A stretch of DNA of 64,000 bases from Porphyrobacter sp. LM 6 (GTDB lineage Bacteria > Pseudomonadota > Alphaproteobacteria > Sphingomonadales > Sphingomonadaceae): assembly GCF_001720465.1 (NCBI RefSeq), contig NZ_CP017113.1:744001-808000 (forward strand), in the 5' to 3' direction. The notes under the pieces were generated by a model that had not been told where the DNA came from, did not search any database, and worked only from the letters and a program-made list of their open reading frames with translations. A program made the translations under genes and the position numbers. Shown one piece after another: positions 16,829 to 26,407 of this stretch (the first letter of the stretch is position 1; every line of letters starts with the position of its first letter).

Positions 16829-17521
16829 ATGGCAAGGATCACCAAGAAGGCGAAGGTTCTGGCCTCGCTCGACCGCGAAAAGCTCTACACCATTGACGAA
16901 GCGCTGGGCGTGCTGCGCCAGTTCAAGGGCAAGTTCGACGAAACCGTCGAAGTGGCCATGAACCTCGGCGTGGACCCGCGTCACGCTGACCAGATGGTCC
17001 GTGGCATGGTGTCGCTGCCCTCGGGTACCGGCAAGGACGTCAAGGTTGCGGTGTTCGCCCGCGGCGACAACGCCGAAAAGGCGCTGGCCGCCGGTGCCGA
17101 CAAGGTCGGTGCGGAAGACCTGATGGAAGACATGATGGCCGGTAATCTCGATTACGACCGCGTCATCGCCTCGCCCGACATGATGGGTGTGGTTGGCCGT
17201 CTGGGTAAGGTGCTCGGCCCCAAGGGTCTGATGCCGAACCCCAAGCTCGGTACCGTGACCCCGAACGTGGCGCAGGCCGTGACCGACGCCAAGGCCGGTC
17301 AGGTCGAGTTCCGCGTTGAAAAGCAGGGCATCATCCACTCGGGCATTGGCAAGCTCAGCTTCTCGGACGACGCGCTGAAGGCCAACTTCAAGGCGCTGAC
17401 CGAAGCTGTCGTCAAGTCGAAGCCCTCGGGCGCCAAGGGCAAGTACGTCCGCAAGGTCTCGCTGACCTCGTCGATGGGCCCGGGCCTCAAGGTTGACCTG
17501 AGCGAAGTCGAAGGCGCGTAA
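16829..17521 (+). CDS. rplA: 50S ribosomal protein L1
   Basis: L1 forms the ribosome stalk at the E site and can repress its own operon. The 230-residue sequence has the expected two-domain pattern: [40 protein letters not shown], then the motif [15 protein letters not shown]. It is the last gene of its transcript: a hairpin and a clear terminator follow, and rplJ-rplL-rpoBC are not next to it. Confidence 0.98.
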   Translation: MARITKKAKVLASLDREKLYTIDEALGVLRQFKGKFDETVEVAMNLGVDPRHADQMVRGMVSLPSGTGKDVKVAVFARGDNAEKALAAGADKVGAEDLMEDMMAGNLDYDRVIASPDMMGVVGRLGKVLGPKGLMPNPKLGTVTPNVAQAVTDAKAGQVEFRVEKQGIIHSGIGKLSFSDDALKANFKALTEAVVKSKPSGAKGKYVRKVSLTSSMGPGLKVDLSEVEGA

Positions 17522-17527
17522 TCGCCT

Positions 17528-17563
17528 GTAGCACTGCGATCCCTGCGGGATCGAAGGCGCTAC
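17528..17563. repeat. Hairpin sharing a 17-mer with the dispersed repeat
   Basis: GTAGC and GCTAC flank an inner palindromic hairpin, CGATCCCTGCGGGATCG (17537-17553). The same 17-mer occurs in the dispersed repeat at 26457-26555 on the other strand. It lies just after rplA and may be a fragment of the same repeat family or an mRNA 3'-end structure. Confidence 0.45.
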
Positions 17564-17578
17564 GATCAAACAATGACA

Positions 17579-17614
17579 GGGGCCGGAAGCCAATGGCTTC
17601 CGGCCCCTTGTTAT
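17579..17614 (+). terminator. Rho-independent terminator after rplA
   Basis: A 13-bp perfect stem (GGGGCCGGAAGCC / GGCTTCCGGCCCC) with an AAT loop, followed by TTGTTATT. It ends the rplK-rplA transcript. Confidence 0.85.
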
Positions 17615-17702
17615 TCGCGGAAAATACTCCATTTGAAGAGAGCTGCACGCAGGCTCTGCGCTCCTCCTCCCCTGCGGCACGACCTGGATAAGAGGTTCCT
17701 CG

Positions 17703-18005
17703 ATGCCCGTTTCGCCGGACGATGATCGTTCGTGGCTCAAACCCAAATGGCTGGTAAGCGCCGTTGCGCTGGCCGCCTTCTCCCTGATTGCGAGTTACGA
17801 CCTGCGCCTCGGCCTCGCGGCTGGCGCGCTCCTCGGCGTGGCGGGCGCGGTGTGGCTCTATCTGGCGCTGCGCTACGGATCGCTCAGCGGCGCGCCCTCT
17901 GGCCGTAACCTGGTGGTCAGCCGGGCCCGCCAGCAGATGAGCAATCGCCGGATTGCGGCCGATCAGGAAGATGATGTGTCGCCTGCCCCCGAACCGCAGG
18001 ACTGA
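17703..18005 (+). CDS. Small two-TM protein of unknown function
   Basis: A 100-residue protein with two hydrophobic helices (about 16-32 and 36-56, around a short DLR turn), a basic stretch after the second helix, and an acidic C-terminus (DQEDDVSPAPEPQD). No family was recognised. The start codon has only a loose purine-rich stretch (GATAAGAGG) before it. It converges on the deacetylase gene with six bases between stops. Confidence 0.55.
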   Translation: MPVSPDDDRSWLKPKWLVSAVALAAFSLIASYDLRLGLAAGALLGVAGAVWLYLALRYGSLSGAPSGRNLVVSRARQQMSNRRIAADQEDDVSPAPEPQD

Positions 18006-18011
18006 AGAGCC

Positions 18012-18989
18012 TCAGAGCGCGCCGTAGAGCGTGTTCGAGACAAGCTGTTCGGCCATTCTTAGACCGGTCCGCATCGCACTGGCTGGCAGAGGCACGCTTG
18101 GTTTTTCGTGACGGGCGAAGCTCGGGGGCGTGCCAGCATAATGCGCGGTCTCGACCCCAGGCATTGCTGCCAGAGCCTCGACCAGACCGGTAAAGCGACG
18201 CCGCACGATGCGGTTCACCGCGAGCTTGCGGCGATTGATCAGTTCGAACGAATGGCTAACGAGGGTGAAGCTGCTTCGGCCGTTGTCGCGCGCATGGTGG
18301 ATCGCGGCTAGCATTTCAGCGAGAGTGAGTGCGGTAATCTGCGCGTGGCGTTGACCCCCGCCCAGTGCGCCAATGCTGCCGATCGGAACCTCGATGACGC
18401 CAAGCCTGGCCACCGGATCGCGATCATCGGGGCCGAGCCCGATGCGGCATGCGCTCGCGGGCAGAGCGGGACAGTGGCTCGAATCATAACCGATTCCGAT
18501 GGCGGCCAGCGCCCGCAGTGTATCGTCGTTCGCGCCATAATTGCCCGCCCGGAACGCCACCGGTGCAGGCGCACCCGCCGCGATCAGCGTGTCGCGGGCA
18601 TAGGCGAGCAATTGGCACTGCTCATCGAACCGGAAGTCGGCGATGTTCCGCCCGATGCGCCGCGATGGCAGCGGGTTGGCGCTACCGGCGAGCGCGAGCC
18701 ATTCGGTGTGGCAATGGAGTTGCACATCCTGCCCGGCATCAAGGATCGGGCCGACAATATCCTCGATCGCGGCGACGCCCCAGATCAGCGCAGGCATCGG
18801 ATCGACGAAGAACACTGCCTTCTGCCCGTGGCGAGCGAACAATTCGAGCTTGTGGGTGATGCCAGCGGGGCCTTCAGGGGTCAGGCAGGCAATCGAACGG
18901 GCATAGTTCTCGGCCCGGTCCGTGTGTCCCGGTCCGGTATAGAGCCCCGAGGAATACTCGGTGTCGATGGTGATGAAGACCTTCGTCAT
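18012..18989 (-). CDS. Polysaccharide-deacetylase-like (NodB-fold) protein
   Basis: A 325-residue protein starting MTKVFITIDTEYSSG, where the Asp of the first motif is placed as in NodB-fold deacetylases. Later it has VQLHCHTEW (metal-ligand His pair) and VAFRAGNYGAN (Arg motif), the order seen in the WalW-like subgroup. Such enzymes remove acetyl groups from polysaccharides, but no signal peptide is present, so the substrate may be cytosolic or the role regulatory. The ATG at 18989 is chosen because the beta strand with IDTE starts there. Confidence 0.7.
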   Translation of the reverse strand: MTKVFITIDTEYSSGLYTGPGHTDRAENYARSIACLTPEGPAGITHKLELFARHGQKAVFFVDPMPALIWGVAAIEDIVGPILDAGQDVQLHCHTEWLALAGSANPLPSRRIGRNIADFRFDEQCQLLAYARDTLIAAGAPAPVAFRAGNYGANDDTLRALAAIGIGYDSSHCPALPASACRIGLGPDDRDPVARLGVIEVPIGSIGALGGGQRHAQITALTLAEMLAAIHHARDNGRSSFTLVSHSFELINRRKLAVNRIVRRRFTGLVEALAAMPGVETAHYAGTPPSFARHEKPSVPLPASAMRTGLRMAEQLVSNTLYGAL

Positions 18990-19057
18990 CGCGCACCGAC
19001 CCATAACGCCAAGGCGTTAATGCAGGGTTGGCCGCCGCCTTCCCGTGCGCGGGGGGG

Positions 19058-19819
19058 TTAGATCCCGCCGCGCGTCACCTCGTATCCCGCTTCACCAAGA
19101 CCAGCGACGAGCACTTCGATGCAGGCGTTGAGGTCATCGGCGCTGGTCGAGCGGACCACGAAATTCGCGCCGACCCGGCCTTCGCGGAAGAAGGGATAGG
19201 AGCCGATCTGGCAGCTCTCGTGCGCGGCCTCGGTCCGGCGCAGAAGCTCGGCGACCTCGCTTTCGGGGATCCAGCCACCGACCGTTTCGGAGAGCAGCGG
19301 CGCGCCGCCTTCGAGCTGGCCGGTGAGCGCATCGAGCATCCCGGCTGTGATGTGGGGAACGCCAGCCATCAGGAACAGGTTGCCGCGGCGGATGCCGGGC
19401 GCGCCGGACATGCGGTTGGGGATGAGTTCCGATCCTTCCGGAACGCGGGCCATCCTGAGGCGGCCCTCGTTGAGCCCGCCCCGCGTGGCATAGTAGCGTT
19501 CAAGCAGCGCCCGCGCATCGGGGTGGATTACCACCGGAACGCCCAGCGCGGCCGCCACCGCATCGACCGTGATGTCATCATGCGTCGGCCCGATCCCGCC
19601 AGTGGTGAACAGGTAATCATAGGCGGCGCGCAGATCGTTCACCGCCGCAACGATGCGCGCTTCGACATCGGGCACCACCCGCACCTCGGCAAGGCGGATG
19701 CCCTGGACCTGCAGCCAGCTCGCCACCTGCGCGATGTTCTTGTCGTGGGTGCGGCCGGAGAGGATTTCGTCGCCGATAACGACAAGCCCGGCGGTCCAGA
19801 TCTTTTCAGGAGAGGTCAT
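19058..19819 (-). CDS. CinA-like molybdopterin-binding-domain protein
   Basis: A 253-residue protein with a MoaB/MogA-type domain: AGLVVIGDEILSGRTHDKN, FTTGGIGPTHDDITVDAVA and FLMAGVPHIT. This is the N-terminal half of CinA; the C-terminal nicotinamide-nucleotide amidase domain is lacking, as in many short homologues. The N-terminal domain in CinA has ADP-ribose pyrophosphatase activity in some bacteria, so a nucleotide-repair role is possible but not shown. There is no clear operon partner. Confidence 0.82.
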   Translation of the reverse strand: MTSPEKIWTAGLVVIGDEILSGRTHDKNIAQVASWLQVQGIRLAEVRVVPDVEARIVAAVNDLRAAYDYLFTTGGIGPTHDDITVDAVAAALGVPVVIHPDARALLERYYATRGGLNEGRLRMARVPEGSELIPNRMSGAPGIRRGNLFLMAGVPHITAGMLDALTGQLEGGAPLLSETVGGWIPESEVAELLRRTEAAHESCQIGSYPFFREGRVGANFVVRSTSADDLNACIEVLVAGLGEAGYEVTRGGI

Positions 19820-19871
19820 GGGGCAAGGTTAGGCGAAGGCGAGCGTAATCGGAAGAGGTTCGTCTCGCTTT

Positions 19872-19940
19872 CCCCGTTCGCCTCGATTGAAGTCGAAAGG
19901 CCCTGGCCTTGTGTCTCTATTTCCCTCGACACGAACGGGG
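19872..19940. repeat. Intergenic inverted-repeat element
   Basis: CCCCGTTCG (19872-19880) and CGAACGGGG (19932-19940) are perfect arms around a loop that contains CCTCGATTGAAGTCGAAAGG and CCCTCGACA, themselves partly complementary. Similar CGTTCG/TCGA-type palindromic units are common between genes in sphingomonads. A TTTT follows the right arm on the plus strand. It lies between two minus-strand genes and encodes nothing visible. Confidence 0.5.
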
Positions 19941-19952
19941 TTTTGCGTGGCT

Positions 19953-21461
19953 TTACTCAGCTGCCTCAAGCTGCTCGTCGGCCGCGCGGGCATTGGCACC
20001 TGCGCGGGTGAAGGTGAGGATGCCGTCGGTCAGCGGATCGTCCTTCATGCGCTTGCGATCGACGACATATTCCTGATTGAGCCGCCACGGGTAGCTGACC
20101 GAATTGCGCGGCATGATGTGCTTGCCGCGCTGGATGTATCCGGACGAGAAATCGAACACGTCGTCTTCGACGATCTTCGCTTCGTCTTCTGCCGTCAGTA
20201 TCGGTGTCGCGATGGTGCTGCCGGTCTTGCGCATATGTTCGAGCACGCGGCACACGTAATCGGAATTGATGTCCGCCCGCAGCGTCCAGCTGGCGTTGAG
20301 ATAGCCGAACACCACCGCAAGGTTGGGCAGGTTCGAGAACATGCAGCCCTTGTAATAGAACCGCTCGTTGAAGACGACCGGCTCCCCGTCAACCCGCACA
20401 TCGATCTTGCCTGCCACTGCGAGCTTGAGGCCCGTGGCCGTGACGACGATGTCGGCGGGCAGGAACTGGCCGTCGGTCAGACGCACGCCGCCCTTTTCGA
20501 ATTTGGCGATGTGGCCAGTGACGACGCTGGCCTTGCCGGCCTTCATCGCGGTGAACAGATCTTCATCGGGCACCAGACACAGGCGCTGCTCCCAGGGATT
20601 ATAGGGAGGCGTGAAACTCGCCTTGTCGTAATCCGGCCCCAGCGCCCTTTCGATCTTCTTGTAGAGCGCGTCCTTCACCTTCTGCGGATTGTCGCGCGCC
20701 ACCTTGAAGGTGAAGTCCTGCATCTTGATGTTCTTGAACCGGGTGATCCGGTAGGCGAGGCTCTCGGGCAGGATCTTGCGGAGCGTGTTGGCGATCCAGT
20801 CCTTCGCCGGACGGGTGAACATCCAGGTCGGCGTGCGCTGGAGCATCGTGACATGCCCCGCCTCGCGCGCCATCGAGGGCACGATTGTGACGGCGGTCGC
20901 GCCTGATCCGATCACCACCACGTTCTTGCCCGCGTAATCGAGATCTTTGGGCCAGAACTGCGGGTGGATCACTTGCCCGTCGAACTCGCCGAAGTCGAAG
21001 CCGGGGTCATAGGGTTCGTCGTAATCGTAATAGCCCGAACCGAGGTAGAGGAAGTTCGCGGTCATGTGAGTGCGCGAACCATCGGCCTTTTCCATCTCGA
21101 CGTGCCAGCGCGCGTCATCGTGATGGAAGTCGGCGCTGATGACCTTGTGGCCGAAGCGGATGTGCTGGCGGATGCCGCGTTCATCCACGATCCGGTCGAG
21201 ATACTCGAGGATCGCGGGTGCATCGGCGATGCTCTTTTCGTGCCGCCACGGTTCGAAATCGAAGCCGAGGGTGTGCATGTCGCTGTCCGAACGGATGCCG
21301 GGGTAGCGGAACAGATCCCACGTGCCGCCGAGATTGTCGCGGCGTTCAACAATCGCATAGCTGTGGTGCGGCGCTTTCATTTCCATGTGCGCGGCCATGC
21401 CGATGCCGGAAATCCCGGCACCCACGATCAGCACGTCGAAATCGGGCGGTGTTGCGAGCAT
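19953..21461 (-). CDS. Flavin monooxygenase, Baeyer-Villiger type
   Basis: A 502-residue FAD/NADPH enzyme that inserts oxygen into ketones or oxidises N/S atoms. It carries the N-terminal dinucleotide motif GAGISGIG, FRYPGIRSDSDMH, the type I Baeyer-Villiger fingerprint FDGQVIHPQFWP (F-x-G-x3-H-x3-W-P), and the second nucleotide site VIGSGATAVT. ATG 21461 is chosen because the Rossmann strand begins right after; the frame extends 53 codons further without homology-like features. Sphingomonads carry many such genes for degrading cyclic and aliphatic ketones. It is divergent from a TonB receptor, with 128 bases between them. Confidence 0.88.
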   Translation of the reverse strand: MLATPPDFDVLIVGAGISGIGMAAHMEMKAPHHSYAIVERRDNLGGTWDLFRYPGIRSDSDMHTLGFDFEPWRHEKSIADAPAILEYLDRIVDERGIRQHIRFGHKVISADFHHDDARWHVEMEKADGSRTHMTANFLYLGSGYYDYDEPYDPGFDFGEFDGQVIHPQFWPKDLDYAGKNVVVIGSGATAVTIVPSMAREAGHVTMLQRTPTWMFTRPAKDWIANTLRKILPESLAYRITRFKNIKMQDFTFKVARDNPQKVKDALYKKIERALGPDYDKASFTPPYNPWEQRLCLVPDEDLFTAMKAGKASVVTGHIAKFEKGGVRLTDGQFLPADIVVTATGLKLAVAGKIDVRVDGEPVVFNERFYYKGCMFSNLPNLAVVFGYLNASWTLRADINSDYVCRVLEHMRKTGSTIATPILTAEDEAKIVEDDVFDFSSGYIQRGKHIMPRNSVSYPWRLNQEYVVDRKRMKDDPLTDGILTFTRAGANARAADEQLEAAE

Positions 21462-21589
21462 GACGGGGCCTCTCTCTCCCTTGTTGACAGCGATGTAATC
21501 ACAAGCCTCGGCCAAAAGCGAGTCTTGAATGGCAATATGCAACTGACTTTGAGGTGACGCGATGCGGTGCAGGCTATAAGGCGCACCGC

Positions 21590-23614
21590 ATGACCATTCG
21601 TGCCCGCTTGCTCGCTTCACTCCCGCTCGCGCTTCTCGCCTCCCCGCTCACCGCGCAGGAGGATGTCGGGGAGGAGGAGCTGGCCGAGGAGATCATCGTC
21701 ACCGGGCGCGGGCTTGATCCGGCGCTGTCGACCGGGATCTACGCCACCACCTCGCTCGAACGTGATGTGATTGTCGCCAGCCCCTCGGGCCGGATCGAGG
21801 ATGTGCTGCGCGGGGTCGCGGGGTTCCAGCAGTTCCGCCGCTCGGATAGCCGCTCGTCCAACCCCAGCGCGCAAGGGGTGACGCTGCGCGCGCTGGGCGG
21901 CAATGCCACCAGCCGCGCGCTGGTCCTGCTCGACGGGGTGCCGCTGGCCGATCCGTTCTTCGGCTATATTCCGCTCTCCGCCATCGCGCCGGAAATGCTC
22001 GGCACCATCCGGGTGACCCGCGGCGGCGGATCGGGGCCGTTCGGCGCAGGCGCGCTGGCGGGCACGATCGAGCTGGAGAGCGTCGAAGCGGGGGCAACCG
22101 GTGCGCTGCTGGGAAGCACGGCGCTGAATGATCGTGGCGAGACCGAGCTCTCGGGTGTGCTCACGCAAAGCCTCGGGCGCGGTTTTGCAGTGGCGAGCGG
22201 GCGGTGGGACCGCGGGCAGGGGTTCTTCACCACCCCCACCGATCAACGCGTCCCCGCATCGGCTCGCGCCGCATTTGACAGCTGGAATGCCGCGCTTCGG
22301 GCTGTCGCTCCGCTCAACGATACGGTCGAATTGCAGGCCCGTGTCGCGACCTTTCGCGATGCCCGCACGCTGCGTTTCAACGGCGCGGATTCGACCAGCG
22401 CAGGCGAGGAAGCCTCGATCCGCTTCGTCGGGCGCGGCGATTGGGTGTTCGATGCGCTCGCCTATGTCCAGACGCGCGATTTCTCGAACATCGTCATCTC
22501 TTCGACCCGCTTCACCCCGACGCTCGACCAGCGCCGCACGCCTTCCACCGGGATCGGCGGCAAGTTCGAGCTGCGCCCGCCGCTGCTCGAAGGGCACGAA
22601 ATCCGCATCGGCGCTGATTATCGCCGCGCCGATGGCGAATTGCAGGAAGAGGCGATCAGCGCCGTTACCGGCCGGATCACCGAACGCCGCCGCGCTGGCG
22701 GTGCGACCGCCAATCTCGGCCTTTTTGTCGAGGATGACTGGCAGATCGGCCCGGTGCTCTTGAACGGCGGTCTGCGCGCCGATCGCACCAGCATCACCGA
22801 CGGCTTCTACCGTGCGGCGACGCCTACGGGGAGCCTTGTGGGCGAGGTCATCGCACCTGACCGCACCGACTGGGCGGTAAGCTGGCGCGCCGGGGTGCGG
22901 GTCAATGCGACCCGGCGGCTCGATCTGCGCGCGGCGGCCTATACCGGGCTGCGACTGCCGACCCTCAACGAACTCTACCGCCCCTTCGTGGTGTTCCCGG
23001 TCGTGACCGAGGCCAACGCCGATCTCGTCAACGAGCGGCTCAAGGGCCATGAAATCGGGTTCGACTGGCAGCCCGTCGATGCCTTGGTGGTGTCGGTCAC
23101 CGCGTTCGACAACGAGGTCGAGAACGCCATCGCCAACGTCACCATCGCCCCCAACCTGCGCCGCCGCGCGAACCTGCCGGCGATCACGTCGCGCGGGGTT
23201 GAGGCGACTGTCGCGGCGAGCGTCGGCAAGGTCAGTATCGAGGGCGCTTTGTCATGGACCGACGCTGACGTGCGGGGCGAGGGTGCCTCATTCGAACTCG
23301 ATGGCAATCGCCCGGCCCAGACCCCCAAGTTGGCGGCGACACTGACCCTCGCCTGGACGCCGGCGGCTGGCTGGTGGGTAGCCGGGACCCTGCGCCATGT
23401 CTCTGCCCAGTTCGAGGATGACCGCGAAACGGATTCGCTTCCCGCAGCGACCACGATCGACGCATTTCTGACCGCGCCGCTCTCTGGAAAGCTCTCGCTA
23501 GTGCTGCGCGGCGAAAATCTGACTGACGAGGCCATCGTCACCCGCAACCAGGGCGGATCGATCGATCTCGGCGTTCCGCGCACTATGTGGCTGGGTTTAC
23601 GTTACGGATTCTGA
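21590..23614 (+). CDS. TonB-dependent outer-membrane receptor
   Basis: A 674-residue receptor: signal peptide ending LLASPLTAQE, a TonB box-like EEIIVTGRG near residue 34, a plug domain (RIEDVLRGVAGFQQF; LVLLDGVPLADPFFGYI; MLGTIRVTRGGGSGPFGAGALAGTIEL in part), and a 22-strand barrel ending with the aromatic residue in LGLRYGF. Size and the BtuB-like plug suggest a vitamin or small metal-chelate ligand, which cannot be fixed from sequence. The start is ATG 21590, where the signal peptide begins. It is followed by a second, larger receptor in the same direction. Confidence 0.88.
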   Translation: MTIRARLLASLPLALLASPLTAQEDVGEEELAEEIIVTGRGLDPALSTGIYATTSLERDVIVASPSGRIEDVLRGVAGFQQFRRSDSRSSNPSAQGVTLRALGGNATSRALVLLDGVPLADPFFGYIPLSAIAPEMLGTIRVTRGGGSGPFGAGALAGTIELESVEAGATGALLGSTALNDRGETELSGVLTQSLGRGFAVASGRWDRGQGFFTTPTDQRVPASARAAFDSWNAALRAVAPLNDTVELQARVATFRDARTLRFNGADSTSAGEEASIRFVGRGDWVFDALAYVQTRDFSNIVISSTRFTPTLDQRRTPSTGIGGKFELRPPLLEGHEIRIGADYRRADGELQEEAISAVTGRITERRRAGGATANLGLFVEDDWQIGPVLLNGGLRADRTSITDGFYRAATPTGSLVGEVIAPDRTDWAVSWRAGVRVNATRRLDLRAAAYTGLRLPTLNELYRPFVVFPVVTEANADLVNERLKGHEIGFDWQPVDALVVSVTAFDNEVENAIANVTIAPNLRRRANLPAITSRGVEATVAASVGKVSIEGALSWTDADVRGEGASFELDGNRPAQTPKLAATLTLAWTPAAGWWVAGTLRHVSAQFEDDRETDSLPAATTIDAFLTAPLSGKLSLVLRGENLTDEAIVTRNQGGSIDLGVPRTMWLGLRYGF

Positions 23615-23676
23615 CGCTCCGCAGAAGCGCGAAAGATTGTTTCGCAGCTGATCGCGCAGCCGCATTCATGCTGCGT

Positions 23677-23695
23677 TGCAACATGTTATGTTGCA
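23677..23695. promoter_or_regulatory. Perfect 8-bp palindrome before second TonB receptor
   Basis: TGCAACAT-GTT-ATGTTGCA lies 127 bases before the receptor start at 23822 and is followed by TTTTT. It could be an operator of a dimeric repressor, or a weak terminator of the upstream receptor gene. The stem has only half GC, which speaks for the operator reading. Confidence 0.45.
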
Positions 23696-23821
23696 TTTTT
23701 GCTACGGCGGCACAGAACTTTCCCTTCGACTCTTGTTAGGCGGCGAGACACTGATAGGCTTCGCGCTCCAGAGCCAAGTCCGGCGCAAAAAGACCGGCTG
23801 GAATGTGGAGAGAGGGAAGAC

Positions 23822-26380
23822 ATGACGCGCAAATTTGCAGCCTTTGCTGGCGGCCTGATGGCCTGCAGCTCACTGACCGCCCCGGCCTTTGCCCAGGACA
23901 GCGAAACCGCCACCCCCGAAGTCCGGGATGACAATGTCATCATCGTGACCGCGACCCGCCGTGCGCAGGACGTGCAGGACATTCCGCTGGCGGTGACCGC
24001 GATTTCGCCGCAGCAGCTGGAAGCCCAGCGCGTGGTCAACATCCAGCAGATCTCAGCGCTCGCTCCCAGCTTTACCGCTAGCCAGGCCCAGCTTGCCTCG
24101 GGCTCGGTGGTGCTGCGCGTGCGCGGTATCGGGACAACCTCGAACAACATCGGCTTTGAAAGCGCGGTCGGCATCTTCATCGACGGCGCCTATCAGTCGC
24201 GTCCGGGCGTCGCGCTCTCCGAGTTCGTCGATGTCGAGCGCGTTGAAGTGCTGCGCGGCCCGCAGGGCACCCTGTTCGGCCGCAACACCTCGGCTGGTGC
24301 GCTCAACGTCACCAACGTCCGTCCGGACGTCACCGAGTTCAGCGGTTTCGTGAACGCGGAATACGGCAACTTCGACGAAAAGAGCCTTCAGGGCGCGATC
24401 AACGTGCCGATCGTCAAGGATACGGTCGCGGTGCGCCTCACCGGTGCATGGCGCGAGCGTGACGGCTTCCTCGATGTGGTCAACCGCACCGGCACCAAGA
24501 TCGGCGAAACCAATACGGCCGACCAGTGGCTGGTCCGCGGCCAGATCGGCTGGGATACCGACAGCGGTCTGCGCGGTCGCATTATCGCCGATTATTCGAA
24601 GAGCAAGTCGAGCTGCTGCGGTGCGATCGAGCTCTATCAGTCGCCGCTGGTGACCGGCGGTGCCTATGCTGCGGTTGGCCTTGGCGCCAATGGCGGCAAC
24701 GGCCAGCCCTATGTCGCCACCGCACCGCGCGATCAGGCCGGGTTCGAACGGGCGATGGACAACCGCACGGTTTCGGCTAACGCCGCGCCGCGCGCCGACA
24801 TCGACAACTATGGCGTGACCGGCGAGCTTGAATTCCCGCTGTCCGACAGCGCGGACCTGATCTTCATCGGCTCGTACCGCAAGTATCAGAGCTTTGAAGC
24901 CTACGATTCCGACTTCACCGGTCTCGATATCTTCAACGTGAGCGGGCTCAACCTCGATCTCGATACCTGGACGGCCGAATTGCGGCTTCAGGGCGATAGC
25001 ATGGACGGCGCGCTCAACTACATGATCGGCGGGTTCTACTCCGACGAGCAGATCGACCAGTCGGTCAGCTTCGCGCTCGGTGCGGATTATGGCGAGAACG
25101 TCGGTGCGCTGCTGTTCGTGCCGACCGGCGGGGCGCTTGGTGCCAACCCGCTGACCGTGTTCACCGGCCTTGATCCGAACGGGACCAGCAACACCAACCG
25201 GTTCCAGCAGGATGCCAAGAGCTACGCCGTCTTCAGCCACAACTCGCTCGAGATTACCGACGGGCTCGAACTGACTGTCGGCGCACGCTATTCGTGGGAA
25301 GAAAAGTCGGGCGGGTTCAGCCAGACGGCGGTGAACAACCAGATCTGCCCGGCAACGCTGGGCGCACTGGGCGCCATTCCTGAGGCGCTGCGTCCGTCCT
25401 TCATCGGGCTGGGCTGCTTCGGCTTCACCGCCCCGGCCAACCTGCCGCAATCGGCAGTGTTGCCGCTGGTTCGCACCTTCCAGACCGACTTCAAGGACGA
25501 AGAGCTGATCTACACCGTCAAACTCGGTTACGAGTTCAGCAGCGCAACCAACGCCTATGCCAGCTTCACGCATGGCTATAAGGCGGGTGGTATCAACCTC
25601 GATACCACTGCCGCCGTCAACGGCGCCGATCCGCGCTTCCTGTCGGAAGAGGTCGATGCCTATGAAATCGGTCTGAAGAGCAAGCTGTTCGACGATGCGG
25701 TGACCCTCAACGTCGCTGCCTTCTACGAAGAGTTCACCAACTTCCAGGTGCTCGAATTCACCGGCACCGCGTTCACAACCTTCAACGTTCCGATCGCCGA
25801 AACCCGGGGTGTCGAAATCGAAACGCTGATCCGGCCGAGCCGGGAACTGACTTTCAACGTGTCGGGCACCTTCCTCGAAGCGAGCTACCCCGACGATTGC
25901 GATGTCGGTCAGGAAACCACTGTCACCGTGGCCTCGCTGTGCGGCAACGATCTGACCAACGCACCGCAGGTCGTCGCGCTGGTTGGCGGTATGTGGGAAA
26001 AGCCGATCAACGATTCGATGGAATTCTTCCTGTCGGGTCAGGTCCGCATGGAAAGCGACCAGCGTACCTCCACGCAGGCGATCGTGCCGCCGACCGTGGC
26101 TGCCGGTTCGACCGCGGCACAGGTTCAGGCTGCGGTTGATGCGGCTCCGCTGATCGTTGCCGACGTTCAGGACGGCAAGGCCTTCGTGAACCTGCGTGCG
26201 GGTCTGCGCTTCGGCGACGGCGCCTACGCGATCGAAGGCTGGGTCAACAACCTGACCGACGAAGTGGTGCGCGGGGTGACCTTCAACACCACGCTGCGCG
26301 GTTCGGGCGCGGTCAACTCGCGTTCGGCCTTCACCCTGCCGCCGCGTCAGTACGGCATCACCCTGCGCGCCAAGTTCTAA
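23822..26380 (+). CDS. TonB-dependent receptor, large sphingomonad type
   Basis: An 852-residue receptor with signal peptide (MTRKFAAFAGGLMACSSLTAPAFAQ), TonB box-like DNVIIVTATRRAQDVQDIPLAVTAI in the usual form for the large sphingomonad receptors, plug motifs VLRVRGIGTTSNNIGFESAVGIFIDG (in part) and VEVLRGPQGTLFGRNTSAGALN, and a long barrel ending in LRAKF. These receptors often take up siderophores, sugars or aromatic compounds. The Cys-pair loop SKSSCCGAIE is an oddity of the extracellular region. A perfect palindrome precedes it and a strong terminator follows, so it is monocistronic. Confidence 0.9.
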   Translation: MTRKFAAFAGGLMACSSLTAPAFAQDSETATPEVRDDNVIIVTATRRAQDVQDIPLAVTAISPQQLEAQRVVNIQQISALAPSFTASQAQLASGSVVLRVRGIGTTSNNIGFESAVGIFIDGAYQSRPGVALSEFVDVERVEVLRGPQGTLFGRNTSAGALNVTNVRPDVTEFSGFVNAEYGNFDEKSLQGAINVPIVKDTVAVRLTGAWRERDGFLDVVNRTGTKIGETNTADQWLVRGQIGWDTDSGLRGRIIADYSKSKSSCCGAIELYQSPLVTGGAYAAVGLGANGGNGQPYVATAPRDQAGFERAMDNRTVSANAAPRADIDNYGVTGELEFPLSDSADLIFIGSYRKYQSFEAYDSDFTGLDIFNVSGLNLDLDTWTAELRLQGDSMDGALNYMIGGFYSDEQIDQSVSFALGADYGENVGALLFVPTGGALGANPLTVFTGLDPNGTSNTNRFQQDAKSYAVFSHNSLEITDGLELTVGARYSWEEKSGGFSQTAVNNQICPATLGALGAIPEALRPSFIGLGCFGFTAPANLPQSAVLPLVRTFQTDFKDEELIYTVKLGYEFSSATNAYASFTHGYKAGGINLDTTAAVNGADPRFLSEEVDAYEIGLKSKLFDDAVTLNVAAFYEEFTNFQVLEFTGTAFTTFNVPIAETRGVEIETLIRPSRELTFNVSGTFLEASYPDDCDVGQETTVTVASLCGNDLTNAPQVVALVGGMWEKPINDSMEFFLSGQVRMESDQRTSTQAIVPPTVAAGSTAAQVQAAVDAAPLIVADVQDGKAFVNLRAGLRFGDGAYAIEGWVNNLTDEVVRGVTFNTTLRGSGAVNSRSAFTLPPRQYGITLRAKF

Positions 26381-26407
26381 GCGCGAAGGGCTCCGGCCAA
26401 AACAGAA

